60,896 nt of DNA from the IMG/VR virus record IMGVR_UViG_3300022723_000068, positions 1 to 60,896 of that record; one strand, given 5' to 3'. Numbering within the stretch: position 1 is the stretch's first letter; every line of letters begins with the position of its first letter. The position numbers were made by a program, and so were the translations under genes. Under the pieces are notes generated by a model. It did not search any database. It was not told the origin of the DNA and was given only the letters and a program-made list of their open reading frames with translations. This DNA is from a virus. Shown piece by piece: positions 33,875 to 40,425 of this stretch.

Positions 33875-34061
33875 CGTCTGTCCTCTCAGGTCGTAGTATT
33901 TTCAAGGTGTCCTCGCCGGAAAACAGCGGAGTGGTAATCATCCCCTTCCCGCTGCACCCGTGGCACGGGTGTGAAATACGGTTTGGTATTGATGTAGATG
34001 CCGTTGCGAACCGGTCGATCCCCGATCCCTCACAAATCGGGCATTTCTGCCACTCACTCAT
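33867..34061 (-). CDS. Small zinc-binding protein, DnaJ-type knuckles
   Basis: A 64-aa protein with CPICEGSGI (7-15) and CHGCSGKG (33-40), the two CxxCxGxG repeats of DnaJ-type zinc fingers. The tail ends LRPERTDDD. Likely a zinc-structured RNA or protein-binding peptide. Its ends overlap both neighbouring genes. Confidence 0.6.
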   Translation of the reverse strand: MSEWQKCPICEGSGIDRFATASTSIPNRISHPCHGCSGKGMITTPLFSGEDTLKILRPERTDDD

Positions 34062-34128
34062 CCTTCCTCTCCTGAAAGAACTGCACGCAGGCGCGCAGGG
34101 TGTTCATGGTGCGGTCGGTTTCAGTCAT
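34054..34128 (-). CDS. Tiny ORF, 24 aa, in the cassette array
   Basis: ATG at 34128 reads MTETDRTMNTLRACVQFFQERK-DE and stops at 34054. It exactly bridges the gap between two cassettes, sharing its start with the stop of the gene before (ATGACTGA) and its stop with the start of the gene after. The tight joins at both ends suggest it is translated. No function can be inferred. Confidence 0.45.
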   Translation of the reverse strand: MTETDRTMNTLRACVQFFQERKDE

Positions 34129-34375
34129 CGTCCGTCCTCTTAGAACTGAGTGCTTCGCGGGCGAGCGATACCTCGTCGCGGTGCGCCACCAGTTCGGGGC
34201 ATACACGCTCGCCACGCTCGACGATCCCCTCCAATAGACGCACGAGCCACATGGGTTGCCGACTGAGCGAATCCAGCCGTTTCAGCGCTGCCTGAGCATT
34301 CGCCTTCATGCCAATGCTGGACGCGAGGATCACGTTGCGGCGAAGGTACTCGTTTTCTTCGGTCATGTCAGTCAT
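34121..34375 (-). CDS. Hypothetical protein
   Basis: An 84-aa helical protein (EENEYLRRNVILASSIGMKANAQAALKRLDSLSRQP). Ends SSKRTDDD like the zinc-knuckle gene, and overlaps both neighbours. Not recognised. Confidence 0.55.
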   Translation of the reverse strand: MTDMTEENEYLRRNVILASSIGMKANAQAALKRLDSLSRQPMWLVRLLEGIVERGERVCPELVAHRDEVSLAREALSSKRTDDD

Positions 34376-34934
34376 TGCCCTGCCTCTCCTGAACAGAAAA
34401 CTCGATTACCCACACCCACGGGTTAGCGTCCCATCCGTAGCCGCGCTTGGCGTTGATGCTGTCCCATAGCATTCGGAACTCGGTGCGATTTCCACCTTGA
34501 AGTATTGGGGTTCCCTCAGAGGCAGCATCGGCCTCGCTAATATCCTGCACCCGCTCCACCCTCACCGACACGACCTCTAGCGTAATCCTGCTGGCCCATC
34601 TGGGCATGTGGATGGATGGCGTCCAACCACAAGGCGCGTCGGGTTCTGTTGCCCTATACACAATATGCCTGTCGCGGCCATCCTTGTAGCCAGCGGAAAA
34701 AACGTAGTGCGTCTCTCGCACCCACAGGCGGTCGCCGGGCTTGCCGTAGGGGCTCTTGTAATCTCGTTCCTCGTCGAAGAACCCGTAGCCGCCTTCGTCC
34801 AGTTCGTGGCATCGGATTGGCGACGGTGCAAACGTTGATGCCTGCGGCTTCATAACTCGCCTTGTCTGCGTCTTCGAACCGTCGAGAATCGATCGGACCA
34901 TTTCGCCGTTGAATAGTATTGGTCGCTCAGTCAT
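34368..34934 (-). CDS. ASCH-like phage protein
   Basis: A 188-aa protein beginning MTERPILFNGEMVRSILDGSKTQTRRVMKPQ, with PYGKPGDRLWVRETHYVF, a WTPSIHMPRWASRITLEVVSVRVERVQDISEADAASEGTP segment and ending GYGWDANPWVWVIEFSV. This is the widespread ASCH/PUA-like phage family, a beta-barrel fold thought to bind RNA or modified nucleotides. I chose ATG 34934 because it overlaps the upstream stop as in the other cassettes. Confidence 0.8.
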   Translation of the reverse strand: MTERPILFNGEMVRSILDGSKTQTRRVMKPQASTFAPSPIRCHELDEGGYGFFDEERDYKSPYGKPGDRLWVRETHYVFSAGYKDGRDRHIVYRATEPDAPCGWTPSIHMPRWASRITLEVVSVRVERVQDISEADAASEGTPILQGGNRTEFRMLWDSINAKRGYGWDANPWVWVIEFSVQERQGND

Positions 34935-35148
34935 CGCTCTGCCTCTCCTGGGCGGCGTCCAACAGCAATTGTGAGATACGGTCGATCTCATCTAAAGCGC
35001 ACTGCATTTCGTGGCCGCCTGATACCAAGTTCAGGGCTTCATTGCGGTCAATGTCTTGGTCAGAGGGTAGCTTCCTCACCACCCGAAGCATGTCGCTTGC
35101 CGTTCGCACCGCAGCATTGTGCTGATCCCGCACATCTTCGATGTTCAT
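34927..35148 (-). CDS. Hypothetical small helical protein
   Basis: A 73-aa all-helical protein (EDVRDQHNAAVRTASDMLRVVRKL, then GHEMQCALDEIDRISQLLLDA). ATGA overlap with the gene before; ends in ERQSDD. Not recognised. Confidence 0.55.
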   Translation of the reverse strand: MNIEDVRDQHNAAVRTASDMLRVVRKLPSDQDIDRNEALNLVSGGHEMQCALDEIDRISQLLLDAAQERQSDD

Positions 35149-35267
35149 TTCCGCTGATCCTTGGCAAAATCACGCCACCAGAACGCAACCTGATGGGTCG
35201 CGCCGCAGGCAACGTGATCGCCTTGATGCGTCGGCGGGCGCTTCGGCTTTAGGGTCACTTCATCCAT
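35145..35267 (-). CDS. Tiny protein, 40 aa, possible zinc or nucleic-acid binder
   Basis: ATG at 35267 reads MDEVTLKPKRPPTHQGDHVA, then CGATHQVAFWWRDFAKDQRK. Its start overlaps the stop of the heptad-repeat gene (ATGGATGA) and its stop overlaps the next start (ATGA). The same frame continues upstream only as a shadow of the repeat, so I start here. Confidence 0.5.
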   Translation of the reverse strand: MDEVTLKPKRPPTHQGDHVACGATHQVAFWWRDFAKDQRK

Positions 35268-36087
35268 CGCTCGCCCGCCCATCGCCGGCAGCGGAAAGCA
35301 GTTCGATAAGTTTGTCGGCCATATGTTTATACGCCGCGCTCCTCGCCGCGCTCTCCGCGCTCCACGCCGCGCTCTCCGCGCTCCTCGCCGCGCTCTCCGC
35401 GCTCCTCGCCGCGCACGCCGCGCTCTCCGCGCTCCTCGCCGCGCTCTCCGCGCTCCACGCCGCGCTCTCCGCGATCCTCGCCGCGCACGCCGCGCTCCTC
35501 GCCGCGCACGCCGCGCTCCTCGCCGCGCTCGCCGCACTCCTCGCCGCACTCTCTGCGCTCCTCGCCGCGCACGCCGCCGACTCACCAATAAACTGGCCAA
35601 GCGTCAATGGGACCAAGACCGCTGCACACTGCGATACAGCGTCTTTGACGAGTTCGTGCTGGAATTCACCGATGCCGCTTTCAGTCAGCAACCAGTGCAG
35701 GAACTGCCAGCCGACTCGCGACAGATCGACGCCCGGTTCGATGGCTGAAAGAAACCGCTCCGGCCACGCCTGCGACTCGCCGTTCGGCAAGCCCTCAAAA
35801 ATGGTGTCTTCGAGCATCGCCAGCATTTGCGGGATGCCTAGCTCTGTTTCGTAGCGAGCATGGTCGTAGACTTCGAGCGTGCAACCGATGGCGCAGCCTT
35901 TGCCGTTTTCCCATCCGATGCCTTTAATCAACTCGTCGGCGGCCCGGTGCGCGGCAACGCGGTCTAAGTACTTCTGCTTGATAGCAGGATCGTTGTGGAA
36001 TGCTCTCAATTTACTGTCCTCCGTCGATACGCGATTCGTTTTTCGACTGTCGTCGTGCGTCAGTAGTCCGAACGCCAAGGTTATCAT
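35260..36087 (-). CDS. Protein with alanine-rich heptad repeats
   Basis: A 275-aa protein. The first 165 residues are a normal globular domain (KQKYLDRVAAHRAADELIKGIGWENGKGCAIGCTL..., GIPQMLAMLEDTIFEGLPNGES, then LSRVGWQFLHWLL). From about 170 to 255 come some eleven heptads of the type AARSAES, with one 3-residue slip (AAC), and the tail ends KHMADKLIELLSAAGDGRAS. The repeats would make a tight alanine coil, perhaps an oligomer stalk. Proteins with this globular half plus Ala/Ser repeats are frequent in phages, with no known role. It starts inside the stop of the GHKL-like gene. Confidence 0.65.
   Translation of the reverse strand: MITLAFGLLTHDDSRKTNRVSTEDSKLRAFHNDPAIKQKYLDRVAAHRAADELIKGIGWENGKGCAIGCTLEVYDHARYETELGIPQMLAMLEDTIFEGLPNGESQAWPERFLSAIEPGVDLSRVGWQFLHWLLTESGIGEFQHELVKDAVSQCAAVLVPLTLGQFIGESAACAARSAESAARSAASAARSAACAARSAACAARIAESAAWSAESAARSAESAACAARSAESAARSAESAAWSAESAARSAAYKHMADKLIELLSAAGDGRASDG
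35331..35581. repeat. Tandem 21-bp repeats coding for AARSAES heptads
   Basis: Units such as CTCCGCGCTCCTCGCCGCG recur about eleven times with a period of 21 bases and few changes. High similarity at the DNA level, and open frames on several other frames of both strands, show recent expansion by slippage or unequal recombination. Confidence 0.9.
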
Positions 36088-37277
36088 GATTTGTCTCCTC
36101 TCAGTCTCTCCGCCGTCGATATCAAGGCGTCGATGAACCAGTTCTGCATCTCCCTGGAACAGTCGCGAAGACCGTGATGGAGATGCACGAACTCCTCGAG
36201 AATCGTGCCGGCGACCATCGTCGCACCCATCGTCAGACAGCGCCTACTGATCCAGATCTCGCCGTCGTAGGCCTGTCCGAGCCTGTTGTCGTCGAGCCCG
36301 TCTGTGACGTTGATCTTGTAGGCGCCGACCTCGTAGCCGAGCACGCGAAGAAGACCCAAGGCCTCGTCGATCTTCCGACCTTCGTCTGTCTCAGGCTCGA
36401 TCCGTTCGGGGCGAATATTCTTTCCCTTCTGCTTTGAGTAGAGACGAAACAGGCTCGCGTTGTTTACCGTCTTGAAGTTGACGGTCTCGAGCGCCGCTAA
36501 GAGCGCCTTGCCCGGGGTTACGTCCGCGAAGCTCAGGATGTCCGCCTCGAAGGAGCCTTGGGGAGCCTCCAGGAGCTCCTTGATGAGCTGCTCGTCGTCC
36601 GTCTTCGCTAAGGAGTCGGCGACGAATGCGTTGAACATGTAGGGATACTTAAGCGTTCTGTCCTCCGTCAGATCGAGAGAGTAGGCGACGACGTTGTAGG
36701 TCAGCATCGCGCGCTTCTGCAGATCGAGCACCCTCACGCCGCGGTAGTAGCCGTGCGAGGATTCTTTGAAAGAGATCTCGACCCCGTCGGACAGCCACTT
36801 CGGCGACGACTGGAGCATGATGTTCTCGCGCGTGTTGTAGCACTCGACGAATGGAGCTCCCTGGATCTCGACGATCGTGCGACCAGGGTCGGGCTTCTCG
36901 ACGGGGCCTGAACTGACGAAGCCGCCTTCGTCGACAGCGTTGCACCAGAGCTCGCGGAAGGCCTGCCAGGCGTCCCAGTTCTTGCCGAGTTCGGTGGTGA
37001 AGGCGAGCTCTCGAATCTGGCCGTCTTCAGGCCCCTCCATGTGGATGATTTCGAACTCGTCGACGCGGATCTTGGTGGTCTTGGTGTGGAAGGTGTACTT
37101 CTCCTCCCCGCGGTAGAGCGTGACCTTGCAGCCGAGCCTCAAGGCTACGGCGATCGCGTATTTGAGACCCGTGCCGAAGTATCCGATAGGGCTCTTGGTC
37201 TCCTTCGACGAGGCGCCGAAGGTCGTCACACCTCTAAGATCGATCAGACCTTCGTTGCTGAACTGGACGTGTCGCAT
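36084..37277 (-). CDS. GHKL-like ATPase domain in swapped order, with C-terminal EExxH motif
   Basis: A 397-aa protein behind an AAAAGGAGAA ribosome site. Residues 31-46 (IGYFGTGLKYAIAVAL) look like the G2/glycine box of GHKL ATPases, and 109-118 (ELWCNAVDEG) like the N-box with its Asn and Asp. In ordinary GHKL proteins the N-box comes first, so the order appears circularly permuted. After a long middle domain, the C-terminus has ILEEFVHLHHGLRDCSREMQNWF (359-380), an EExxH helix reminiscent of zinc peptidases. I know of phage proteins with this outline but no function. ATP binding is an inference. Confidence 0.55.
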   Translation of the reverse strand: MRHVQFSNEGLIDLRGVTTFGASSKETKSPIGYFGTGLKYAIAVALRLGCKVTLYRGEEKYTFHTKTTKIRVDEFEIIHMEGPEDGQIRELAFTTELGKNWDAWQAFRELWCNAVDEGGFVSSGPVEKPDPGRTIVEIQGAPFVECYNTRENIMLQSSPKWLSDGVEISFKESSHGYYRGVRVLDLQKRAMLTYNVVAYSLDLTEDRTLKYPYMFNAFVADSLAKTDDEQLIKELLEAPQGSFEADILSFADVTPGKALLAALETVNFKTVNNASLFRLYSKQKGKNIRPERIEPETDEGRKIDEALGLLRVLGYEVGAYKINVTDGLDDNRLGQAYDGEIWISRRCLTMGATMVAGTILEEFVHLHHGLRDCSREMQNWFIDALISTAERLRGDKS

Positions 37278-37428
37278 ATGTTTCTCCTTTTCTTGTGGGC
37301 GGCATGAGCCACCCGGCCTTGCGCGCCCGACCGTCGGACACGCCGTATATTCTCAACGCACCTTCGACCGGCGCGTCTTCGTGTTTCTGGTGGTCCACCA
37401 CCGTCCTGTCGAACGGGCGACTGCTCAT
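37234..37428 (-). CDS. Hypothetical small basic protein
   Basis: A 64-aa protein starting at ATG 37428, overlapping the upstream stop (ATGA): MSSRPFDRTVVDHQKHEDAP, then an RARKAGWLMPP segment and a basic tail. It overlaps the GHKL-like gene start by 44 bases, which contains that gene's ribosome site. Not recognised; moderate support from the coupling. Confidence 0.45.
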   Translation of the reverse strand: MSSRPFDRTVVDHQKHEDAPVEGALRIYGVSDGRARKAGWLMPPTRKGETYATRPVQQRRSDRS

Positions 37429-37595
37429 CTGCGTTCCCGCCACATCTTGACGGCTGCTCGCGCGGTAATCGGCAGCCAGCCGACGACGACGACCAGGAAT
37501 ATCGGCAGCGAGTCCTTCTCAGGCCGGCTCGCCAACTTGGAGACGAACACGGCCCAGAAGAGCCCGATCAAGAGATAGCCGACGACCCACGTCAC
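37425..37595 (-). CDS. Small two-segment membrane protein
   Basis: A 56-aa protein. GTG at 37595 overlaps the stop of the gene before (GTGA). Two hydrophobic segments, WVVGYLLIGLFWAVFV and LPIFLVVVVGWLPITARAA, separated by a short charged loop (SKLASRPEKDS). Likely an inner-membrane hairpin. Function unknown. Confidence 0.55.
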   Translation of the reverse strand: MTWVVGYLLIGLFWAVFVSKLASRPEKDSLPIFLVVVVGWLPITARAAVKMWRERR

Positions 37596-37777
37596 CGCAG
37601 CGTCGTCCTTCTGGCGCGCTCGATGTCTCTCGCCATCCGCCACGATCTGTAGGTGTCCAGGTCCACGACGTTGTCGTCGTCTCCCTGAAAGACCTCCAAG
37701 ATCGGCAGCGTCCGCGTCGTGACCGTGTCGCCTTCGAGCACAACGTGCTCGCCCGTCTTGTCGATGTCTCTGTCCAT
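37592..37777 (-). CDS. Small acidic protein, probably from a leaderless mRNA
   Basis: A 61-aa protein: MDRDIDKTGEHVVLEGDTVT, then VFQGDDDNVVDLDTYRSWRMARDIERAR. The promoter -10 box TAGTAT ends 8 bases before the ATG, so the transcript should begin at or within 3 bases of the start codon. No ribosome site is possible in that space. It heads a three-gene coupled unit. Confidence 0.6.
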   Translation of the reverse strand: MDRDIDKTGEHVVLEGDTVTTRTLPILEVFQGDDDNVVDLDTYRSWRMARDIERARRTTLR

Positions 37778-37785
37778 AGTTCTGT

Positions 37786-37814
37786 ATACTAAGCCTTCTT
37801 CGCCCATCTGTAAA
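37786..37814 (-). promoter_or_regulatory. Sigma70-like promoter
   Basis: On the minus strand TTTACA, 17 bases, TAGTAT. It begins 3 bases after the terminator at 37818-37842, so one gene unit ends and the next begins within 60 bases. Confidence 0.75.
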
Positions 37815-37817
37815 CAA

Positions 37818-37842
37818 AAACGCCCGCTTATAGCGGGCGTTT
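37818..37842 (-). terminator. Rho-independent terminator, near-symmetric
   Basis: An 11-bp stem AAACGCCCGCT / AGCGGGCGTTT with a 3-base loop, followed on the minus strand by TTG and more T. Ends the 37867-38460 gene. Its arms are A/T-flanked on both sides, so it may work in both directions. Confidence 0.85.
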
Positions 37843-37866
37843 CTGCCGTAAGAACGTGGGTTTTGG

Positions 37867-38460
37867 CTAGCTGTTGATCTCCTCGTTCAGTTCGTAGGCC
37901 GCGATGATGTCGTCCATCGGCCACTCGTTGATCACTTCACAGTCTTGCCCGACGTGCTTCTTAAGCGCTTCTTCGATGTCGGCGGTTGGGCGGCCGCGAA
38001 AGGCCGGCTGCGACTTCTTGTAGAGAACGATCTTCGACGTCGCCGACACGACTACGACGAAGTTGTTGCGCAGATCCTTCTTGATGTCGCGCTCGATAAG
38101 CCACCGAGTGACGAGATCGCTAACGACCGCTTCGAAGACCTGCGTCGCAGTCATAGAGTGCGTCTTGAACCAGTCGCCGGCGTACGGCCATTCGTGCTTC
38201 TCTTCGCGGTCGACTTCGTCGAAGCTGCGTACAGCGTTGGGGTTGACCCGCTTGGCGACGTTGAAGACCTGATCCATGAAGTCTGCACGACTAACATCCT
38301 TCTTGACTGGGTAGAGATTATCGCAGCCGCCGTGACCTTCGTTGGAGGCGATCGCGAAGCGCTCGCCGTCGACGTAGACGGTGGCCTGGAAGCAGTGCGT
38401 CTCCTGCGACGCGTGCGCTGCGTATTTGACGTTCTTGATCTCAATCCTAGGTTCTGACAT
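37867..38460 (-). CDS. Hypothetical early protein
   Basis: A 197-aa soluble protein with its own promoter, leader hairpin, GGAGAACGA ribosome site and terminator. It begins MSEPRIEIKNVKYAAHASQE followed by THCFQATVYVDGERFAIASNEGHGGCDNLYP, a beta-type domain seen in other phage proteins of unknown role, then helices to WLIERDIKKDLRNNFVVVVSATSKIVLYKK. Expression signals suggest strong early synthesis. Not recognised. Confidence 0.65.
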   Translation of the reverse strand: MSEPRIEIKNVKYAAHASQETHCFQATVYVDGERFAIASNEGHGGCDNLYPVKKDVSRADFMDQVFNVAKRVNPNAVRSFDEVDREEKHEWPYAGDWFKTHSMTATQVFEAVVSDLVTRWLIERDIKKDLRNNFVVVVSATSKIVLYKKSQPAFRGRPTADIEEALKKHVGQDCEVINEWPMDDIIAAYELNEEINS

Positions 38461-38477
38461 GTTCGTTCTCCTTTTCT

Positions 38478-38500
38478 ACTGGTCGGACCACCCGACCAGT
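38478..38500 (-). promoter_or_regulatory. Leader hairpin
   Basis: Nine perfect pairs, ACTGGTCGG / CCGACCAGT, loop of 5, between the promoter and the ribosome site of the 38460 gene. Part of a repeated promoter-hairpin-ribosome site design in this block; it may protect the 5' end or tune translation. Confidence 0.65.
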
Positions 38501-38506
38501 GAGACT

Positions 38507-38535
38507 ATTTTCTCATGCAGTCGCGCAAATGTAAA
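38507..38535 (-). promoter_or_regulatory. Sigma70-like promoter
   Basis: On the minus strand TTTACA, 17 bases, GAAAAT, with ATGA before the -10 box. Drives the 37867-38460 gene leftward, back to back with the rightward promoter at 38612. Confidence 0.75.
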
Positions 38536-38574
38536 CAACTATTTTACGCAGAAACTGGTTAATAGTTTCATGAG

Positions 38575-38594
38575 AAACTAAAATTATTTGCGTT
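38575..38594 (-). repeat. 20-bp element, copy 1 (inverted relative to copy 2)
   Basis: AACGCAAATAATTTTAGTTT reads on the minus strand here and on the plus strand at 40426-40445. Both copies lie midway between divergent promoters. It may be an operator or an A+T-rich UP element shared by the two divergent units. Confidence 0.85.
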
Positions 38595-38611
38595 ATTCCT
38601 ATCTATAGGGG

Positions 38612-38640
38612 TTTACATCCACTCACGTTCTTGAGAAAAT
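38612..38640 (+). promoter_or_regulatory. Sigma70-like promoter, rightward
   Basis: TTTACA, 17 bases, GAAAAT. Drives the plus-strand three-gene unit. The sequence GGGTTTACAT before and ATGCTCGGGGAG after also occur at the 40498 promoter. Confidence 0.75.
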
Positions 38641-38647
38641 ATCTACA

Positions 38648-38667
38648 TGCTCGGGGAGAACCGGGCA
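38648..38667 (+). promoter_or_regulatory. Leader hairpin
   Basis: TGCTCGG / CCGGGCA, 7 pairs with one G-U, loop of 6, between promoter and ribosome site of the 38688 gene. Confidence 0.6.
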
Positions 38668-38687
38668 CCAAGAAATGGAGAACGAAA

Positions 38688-39332
38688 ATGCTTTCAATGT
38701 CAGAAATCGCAAGCGCCTCCGCCGCCAAAAATGAATACGCGGACTGCACCGTTTGCGCCATTGCTGCGGCGACTGGGGTTCACTACGACGAAGCTCACGA
38801 AGCCATGCGTCGCCAAGGTCGGAAAAATCGCAGAGGCTCTTCCGTCTGGGCGATGGAGCGGGCCTGCAGATCTTTGGGATTTGAGATGGTCAAAGTCGCC
38901 AACACCTTCGGCGCCACCATCCGTACCGCTCAACGTCGGCTGCCTCGCGGTCGCAAATTTATTCTTAATGTTAGAGGGCACGTGGCGGGCTGGGATGGCC
39001 GGCAGCTGCTAGATTGGGCAGACGGTCGTCTACACCGCATTGTCGATGTCTACGAAGTCGTCAGCCAAGACGACACGAACAACAACAAGTTCTTCGTCAA
39101 GATAGTGACGGCGAAGAAAGACCACGCTTTCCGACAGATGGCCAGATACAACCTGGTCACCCCGCCGGCCCGTGTCCATCGTGAGAAGTGGGCGCGTGAG
39201 AACGCCGCCACTATCTGCACCGACGGTACGATGGGCGTAATCGAGCTCAAGGGGGACGCCGCCGTCGCCTACCGCAAGGAGACCGGCGAACGCGGCCGCG
39301 TCTTCATGATCTTTGGATACAAGAGAGGATGA
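38688..39332 (+). CDS. Papain-like cysteine protease-like protein
   Basis: A 214-aa protein. I chose ATG 38688 behind GGAGAACGA. The N-terminal 110 residues have the phage pattern EYADCTVCAIAAATGVHYDEAHEAMRRQGRKNRRGS, then FILNVRGHVAGWDGRQLLDWADG. Cys20 or Cys23, His98 and Asp109 would form the catalytic triad of a papain-like fold. The C-terminal 100 residues are basic and not recognised. It heads the only multi-gene plus-strand unit and is likely made early. Target unknown. Confidence 0.65.
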   Translation: MLSMSEIASASAAKNEYADCTVCAIAAATGVHYDEAHEAMRRQGRKNRRGSSVWAMERACRSLGFEMVKVANTFGATIRTAQRRLPRGRKFILNVRGHVAGWDGRQLLDWADGRLHRIVDVYEVVSQDDTNNNKFFVKIVTAKKDHAFRQMARYNLVTPPARVHREKWARENAATICTDGTMGVIELKGDAAVAYRKETGERGRVFMIFGYKRG

Positions 39333-39333
39333 T

Positions 39334-39534
39334 ATGAACAACGGCATAGTGACAATTGACAGAGAACGTTGCTACAACCGCCGCCCTATGGGCGGCGGAG
39401 CCGCGTGGAACCGGCTATACACCGTGACAGTTCCGGGAGAGCCACGTCCGTTTGTTGGAACTGGAGTGGGCTGGGCGCGTTACATAGCGAAAAGAAAAGG
39501 CGGCGGCCGTCGCGTGGTGGAGACGTGGAGATGA
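39334..39534 (+). CDS. Hypothetical small basic protein
   Basis: A 66-aa protein starting at ATG 39334, one base after the previous stop, with AGAGGA as ribosome site. Sequence RLYTVTVPGEPRPFVGTGVGWARYIAKRKGGGRRVVE has beta strands and a basic end. Not recognised. Confidence 0.5.
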   Translation: MNNGIVTIDRERCYNRRPMGGGAAWNRLYTVTVPGEPRPFVGTGVGWARYIAKRKGGGRRVVETWR

Positions 39535-39827
39535 GCACATCCTATTGGATCAAAGAAATGGACCACCAGTACGATCGCGACAACCTGGAAGAGGCCGTCC
39601 AGTCGGTCGGCGGTCGGCTGCAGGACTACAGCGAGCCGCCGTCGAACGTAGCGGCGAGACTCGACGACGACTTCGTCCACCTCTACTTCGTAAAGGGGCT
39701 GCTCGCCTCGTTCGACGTCTACGGGCGCAACGACCCTGAGTGGTTCATCGAGCTACTAGAGCTTGGCGGACTCAGCGTCATCAGCGAGCACGACGACGAG
39801 TTCGAAGCGTTTCTCCGCAACTCATAG
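39531..39827 (+). CDS. Hypothetical acidic protein
   Basis: A 98-aa protein starting at ATG 39531, overlapping the previous stop as ATGA, with GGAG ahead. Acidic (NLEEAVQSVGGRLQDYSEPPS, DDDFVHLYFVKGLLASFDVY, EHDDEFEAFLRNS). Could act on a basic target such as a nucleic-acid-binding protein. Not recognised. Confidence 0.55.
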   Translation: MSTSYWIKEMDHQYDRDNLEEAVQSVGGRLQDYSEPPSNVAARLDDDFVHLYFVKGLLASFDVYGRNDPEWFIELLELGGLSVISEHDDEFEAFLRNS

Positions 39828-39868
39828 GTCTGTCTGGATCGACTAGCAAAGCCGGCCAGATAAAAAGA

Positions 39869-39894
39869 AAGGCCCGCTAGCGCGGGCCTTTTTT
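39869..39894. terminator. Bidirectional terminator between convergent genes
   Basis: AAGGCCCGC-TAGC-GCGGGCCTT followed by TTTT on the plus strand, with AAAGAAA on the other side. It ends the rightward unit; the minus-strand gene 39877-40059 has its stop codon inside the hairpin. Confidence 0.9.
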
Positions 39895-40059
39895 ATTCCT
39901 CCAAGCTCGATGGAGCATCTCCAGTTTGGCGATCGCCTCGTCGACCTCGTCCTCCTGGATCGCCTGTCTCACGAAGTCGGCGTCGAGTATCTGCCGCTTC
40001 GCTCCCTGGTCGTCTGTGCGCTTCTTGAGCGCGTCTCCGAAATTAAGTATCTTGGCCAT
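39877..40059 (-). CDS. Small helical protein with stop inside terminator
   Basis: A 60-aa protein (MAKILNFGDALKKRTDDQGA, then FVRQAIQEDEVDEAIAKLEMLHRAWRNKKGPR). The stop TAG lies in the loop of the bidirectional terminator, so the last four codons form one arm of the hairpin. Helical and charged; function unknown. Confidence 0.55.
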   Translation of the reverse strand: MAKILNFGDALKKRTDDQGAKRQILDADFVRQAIQEDEVDEAIAKLEMLHRAWRNKKGPR

Positions 40060-40120
40060 GTCCGTATGATGATATCAGAGCCCAAAACGGGGAGGGCTCT
40101 CACCCTCCCCTCGCCACTCC

Positions 40121-40324
40121 TCAAGTGACTGTGACCCACTTCATCGCGGTCCGTAGGAGGTTGTCGTAGTCCGAAGATTTCGCCTCGTCCAGAAATTTCT
40201 GGCACTCCTCCACCGAGACCTCCGCTTCGCGAAGAGCGCGGTTTACCGCGCCTATGATCGCGAAGGCGTTGCCGTCCTCACCTGTGAGTTGGACAACGAC
40301 TTCGGGGTACTTGGGTTCTGACAT
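40121..40324 (-). CDS. Small conserved phage protein
   Basis: A 67-aa protein starting at ATG 40324 behind AAAAGGAGAA. The pattern VVVQLTGEDGNAFAIIGAVNRALREAEVSVEECQKFLDEAKSSDYDNLLRTAMKWVTV is a known small family in many phages and mobile elements, with no assigned role. It has its own promoter. Confidence 0.7.
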   Translation of the reverse strand: MSEPKYPEVVVQLTGEDGNAFAIIGAVNRALREAEVSVEECQKFLDEAKSSDYDNLLRTAMKWVTVT

Positions 40325-40364
40325 CAGTTCTCCTTTTCTGCGCGGGGACGTCCCCCACGAGAGA

Positions 40365-40393
40365 ATTGTCTCAGATGCGCGATCAAATGTAAA
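40365..40393 (-). promoter_or_regulatory. Sigma70-like promoter
   Basis: On the minus strand TTTACA, 17 bases, GACAAT, with ATCTGA before the -10 box. A GGGGACGTCCCC palindrome (40344-40355) lies in the leader before the AAAAGGAGAA ribosome site. Confidence 0.75.
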
Positions 40394-40425
40394 CAACTTC
40401 GCGCAATAAAAAACCCCGCCGAAGC

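Noticed and set aside
35323-35748. Several long Arg/Ala-rich frames over the heptad repeats on both strands
   Set aside because: They arise from the 21-bp repeat reading open in other frames; only the minus-strand 275-aa frame has a globular domain and coupled start.
38700-38981. Antisense 93-aa frame in the protease-like gene
   Set aside because: No ribosome site, and the plus-strand gene has promoter, hairpin and ribosome site.
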